Source: Candidatus Izemoplasmatales bacterium
Lineage (GTDB): Bacteria > Bacillota_I > Bacilli_A > Izemoplasmatales > Hujiaoplasmataceae
NCBI GenBank assembly: GCA_028694875.1
Contig: JAQVKB010000097.1
Location: forward strand, 1-5,249
Direction: 5' to 3'
Length of the DNA stretch: 5,249 bases
Positions 4,683 through 5,249 of the stretch are shown one piece after another. Every line of letters begins with the position of its first letter. Position 1 is the first letter of the stretch. The notes under the pieces were generated by a model. The model ran no database searches, was not told where the DNA came from, and saw only the letters and a list, made by a program, of their open reading frames with translations. Both the position numbers and the translations under genes were made by a program.

Positions 4683-5249
4683 ATCAAAATATCAGTTTGC
4701 GTGAAATCTTCGGCCAACTTCCGAATCCGAAAGAATTCCTTCCCTCTATTCGTCGGGCTCCCAAACGAGAAGCGGATTTGACGGAAGAAGACATTTTATT
4801 GGCGATGAAAAATGCCATGCGGTATATTCCGGAAGAGTGGCAAGAAGAACTCGAAGACGAGTTCCTCGAAGAACTCCTCACGAGAGGAAAAATTTACGGT
4901 TACCGTTTTCGTCCAGAAGGACGAATTTTTGGCCATTGTATTGACGAATATCAAGGAAAGTGCCTTGAAGGAAAAGCATTCCAAGTCATGATTGAAAACA
5001 ACCTGGATTTTGAAATTGCGCTCTATCCGTATGAGTTAGTCACTTATGGTGAAACTGGAAGTGTTTTTCAAAATTGGATGCAATATCATCTCGTAAAGAG
5101 ATATTTAGAAATCCTCGAACAGGACCAAACCTTGGTTGTCATGAGTGGACATCCCCTTGGAATCTTTACTTCGCACAAAACAAGCCCACGCGTCATTTTG
5201 ACCAACGGATTGATGATTGGTGCCTTTGATAATCTTCATCATTTTCATC
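4679..5249 (+). CDS. hutU: Urocanate hydratase (urocanase), long form, N-terminal part
   Basis: It adds water to urocanate to give 4-imidazolone-5-propionate, using tightly bound NAD+ as an electrophile. This is the second step of histidine degradation, acting on the HutH product. The start is GTG 4679, with a strong ribosome binding site and a 4-base overlap (GTGA) with the hutH stop. The 190 complete codons have no stop and run off the window. Recognisable blocks are NAMRYIPEEW (45-54), MIENNLD (104-110), ELVTYGETGSVFQNWMQY (119-136), QTLVVMSGHPLGIF (150-163) and SHKTSPRVILTNG (165-177). The MIENNLD block, near residue 35 in the short bacterial enzyme (about 555 residues), is about 70 residues further in here. 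That marks the long form of roughly 670 residues also seen in animals. Residue 125 is Glu where the family normally has the second Gly of a GG pair. The NAD-site and catalytic parts further on are outside the window. Confidence 0.9.
   Translation, partial: MNQNISLREIFGQLPNPKEFLPSIRRAPKREADLTEEDILLAMKNAMRYIPEEWQEELEDEFLEELLTRGKIYGYRFRPEGRIFGHCIDEYQGKCLEGKAFQVMIENNLDFEIALYPYELVTYGETGSVFQNWMQYHLVKRYLEILEQDQTLVVMSGHPLGIFTSHKTSPRVILTNGLMIGAFDNLHHFH

Overview
The window reads as part of a moderately AT-rich chromosome from a Firmicutes-like or Mollicutes-related bacterium. This is an inference from strong AGGAGG ribosome binding sites, extended -10 promoters, an IS150-type IS3 element, and a urocanase of the long form. 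It uses the standard code: TGA ends hutH exactly where the next gene starts, so TGA is not read as Trp here. No rRNA, tRNA or CRISPR is visible.

Layout, left to right. (1) Positions 1-290 hold the 3' end of an unidentified, very acidic protein on the + strand. (2) About 320-1765 is a complete IS3-family (IS150-type) insertion sequence. It has imperfect inverted ends, an orfA and an orfB in the -1 frame, and a full DDE catalytic triad. (3) Positions 1789-2979 on the - strand encode a class I PLP-dependent aminotransferase. (4) Positions 2980-3167 form a divergent promoter region. (5) From 3168 on the + strand runs a histidine-degradation pair: hutH (histidine ammonia-lyase), then hutU (urocanate hydratase). 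The two overlap by 4 bases, and hutU runs off the window end.

HutH converts histidine to urocanate and HutU converts urocanate to imidazolonepropionate, so the pair is the first two steps of histidine use, probably translationally coupled. The aminotransferase is transcribed away from it with its own promoter; a metabolic link is possible but unproven.

The most interesting signal is how the IS sits. The two short flanks outside it (304-319 and 1766-1780) are complementary. Joined across a shared TCG, they rebuild a bidirectional intrinsic terminator between two convergent genes, so the IS appears to have landed in the terminator loop. The IS also carries two inward-facing terminator hairpins. 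One is on the + strand within its left end (334-380). The other is on the - strand within the 3' end of orfB (1677-1718). The G-U pairs in each show which strand it works on. Together they could shield the transposase from outside transcription and restore termination to both neighbours. A second point of interest is an 8-bp inverted repeat around the hutH -10 box and ribosome binding site, a candidate operator or RNA switch.
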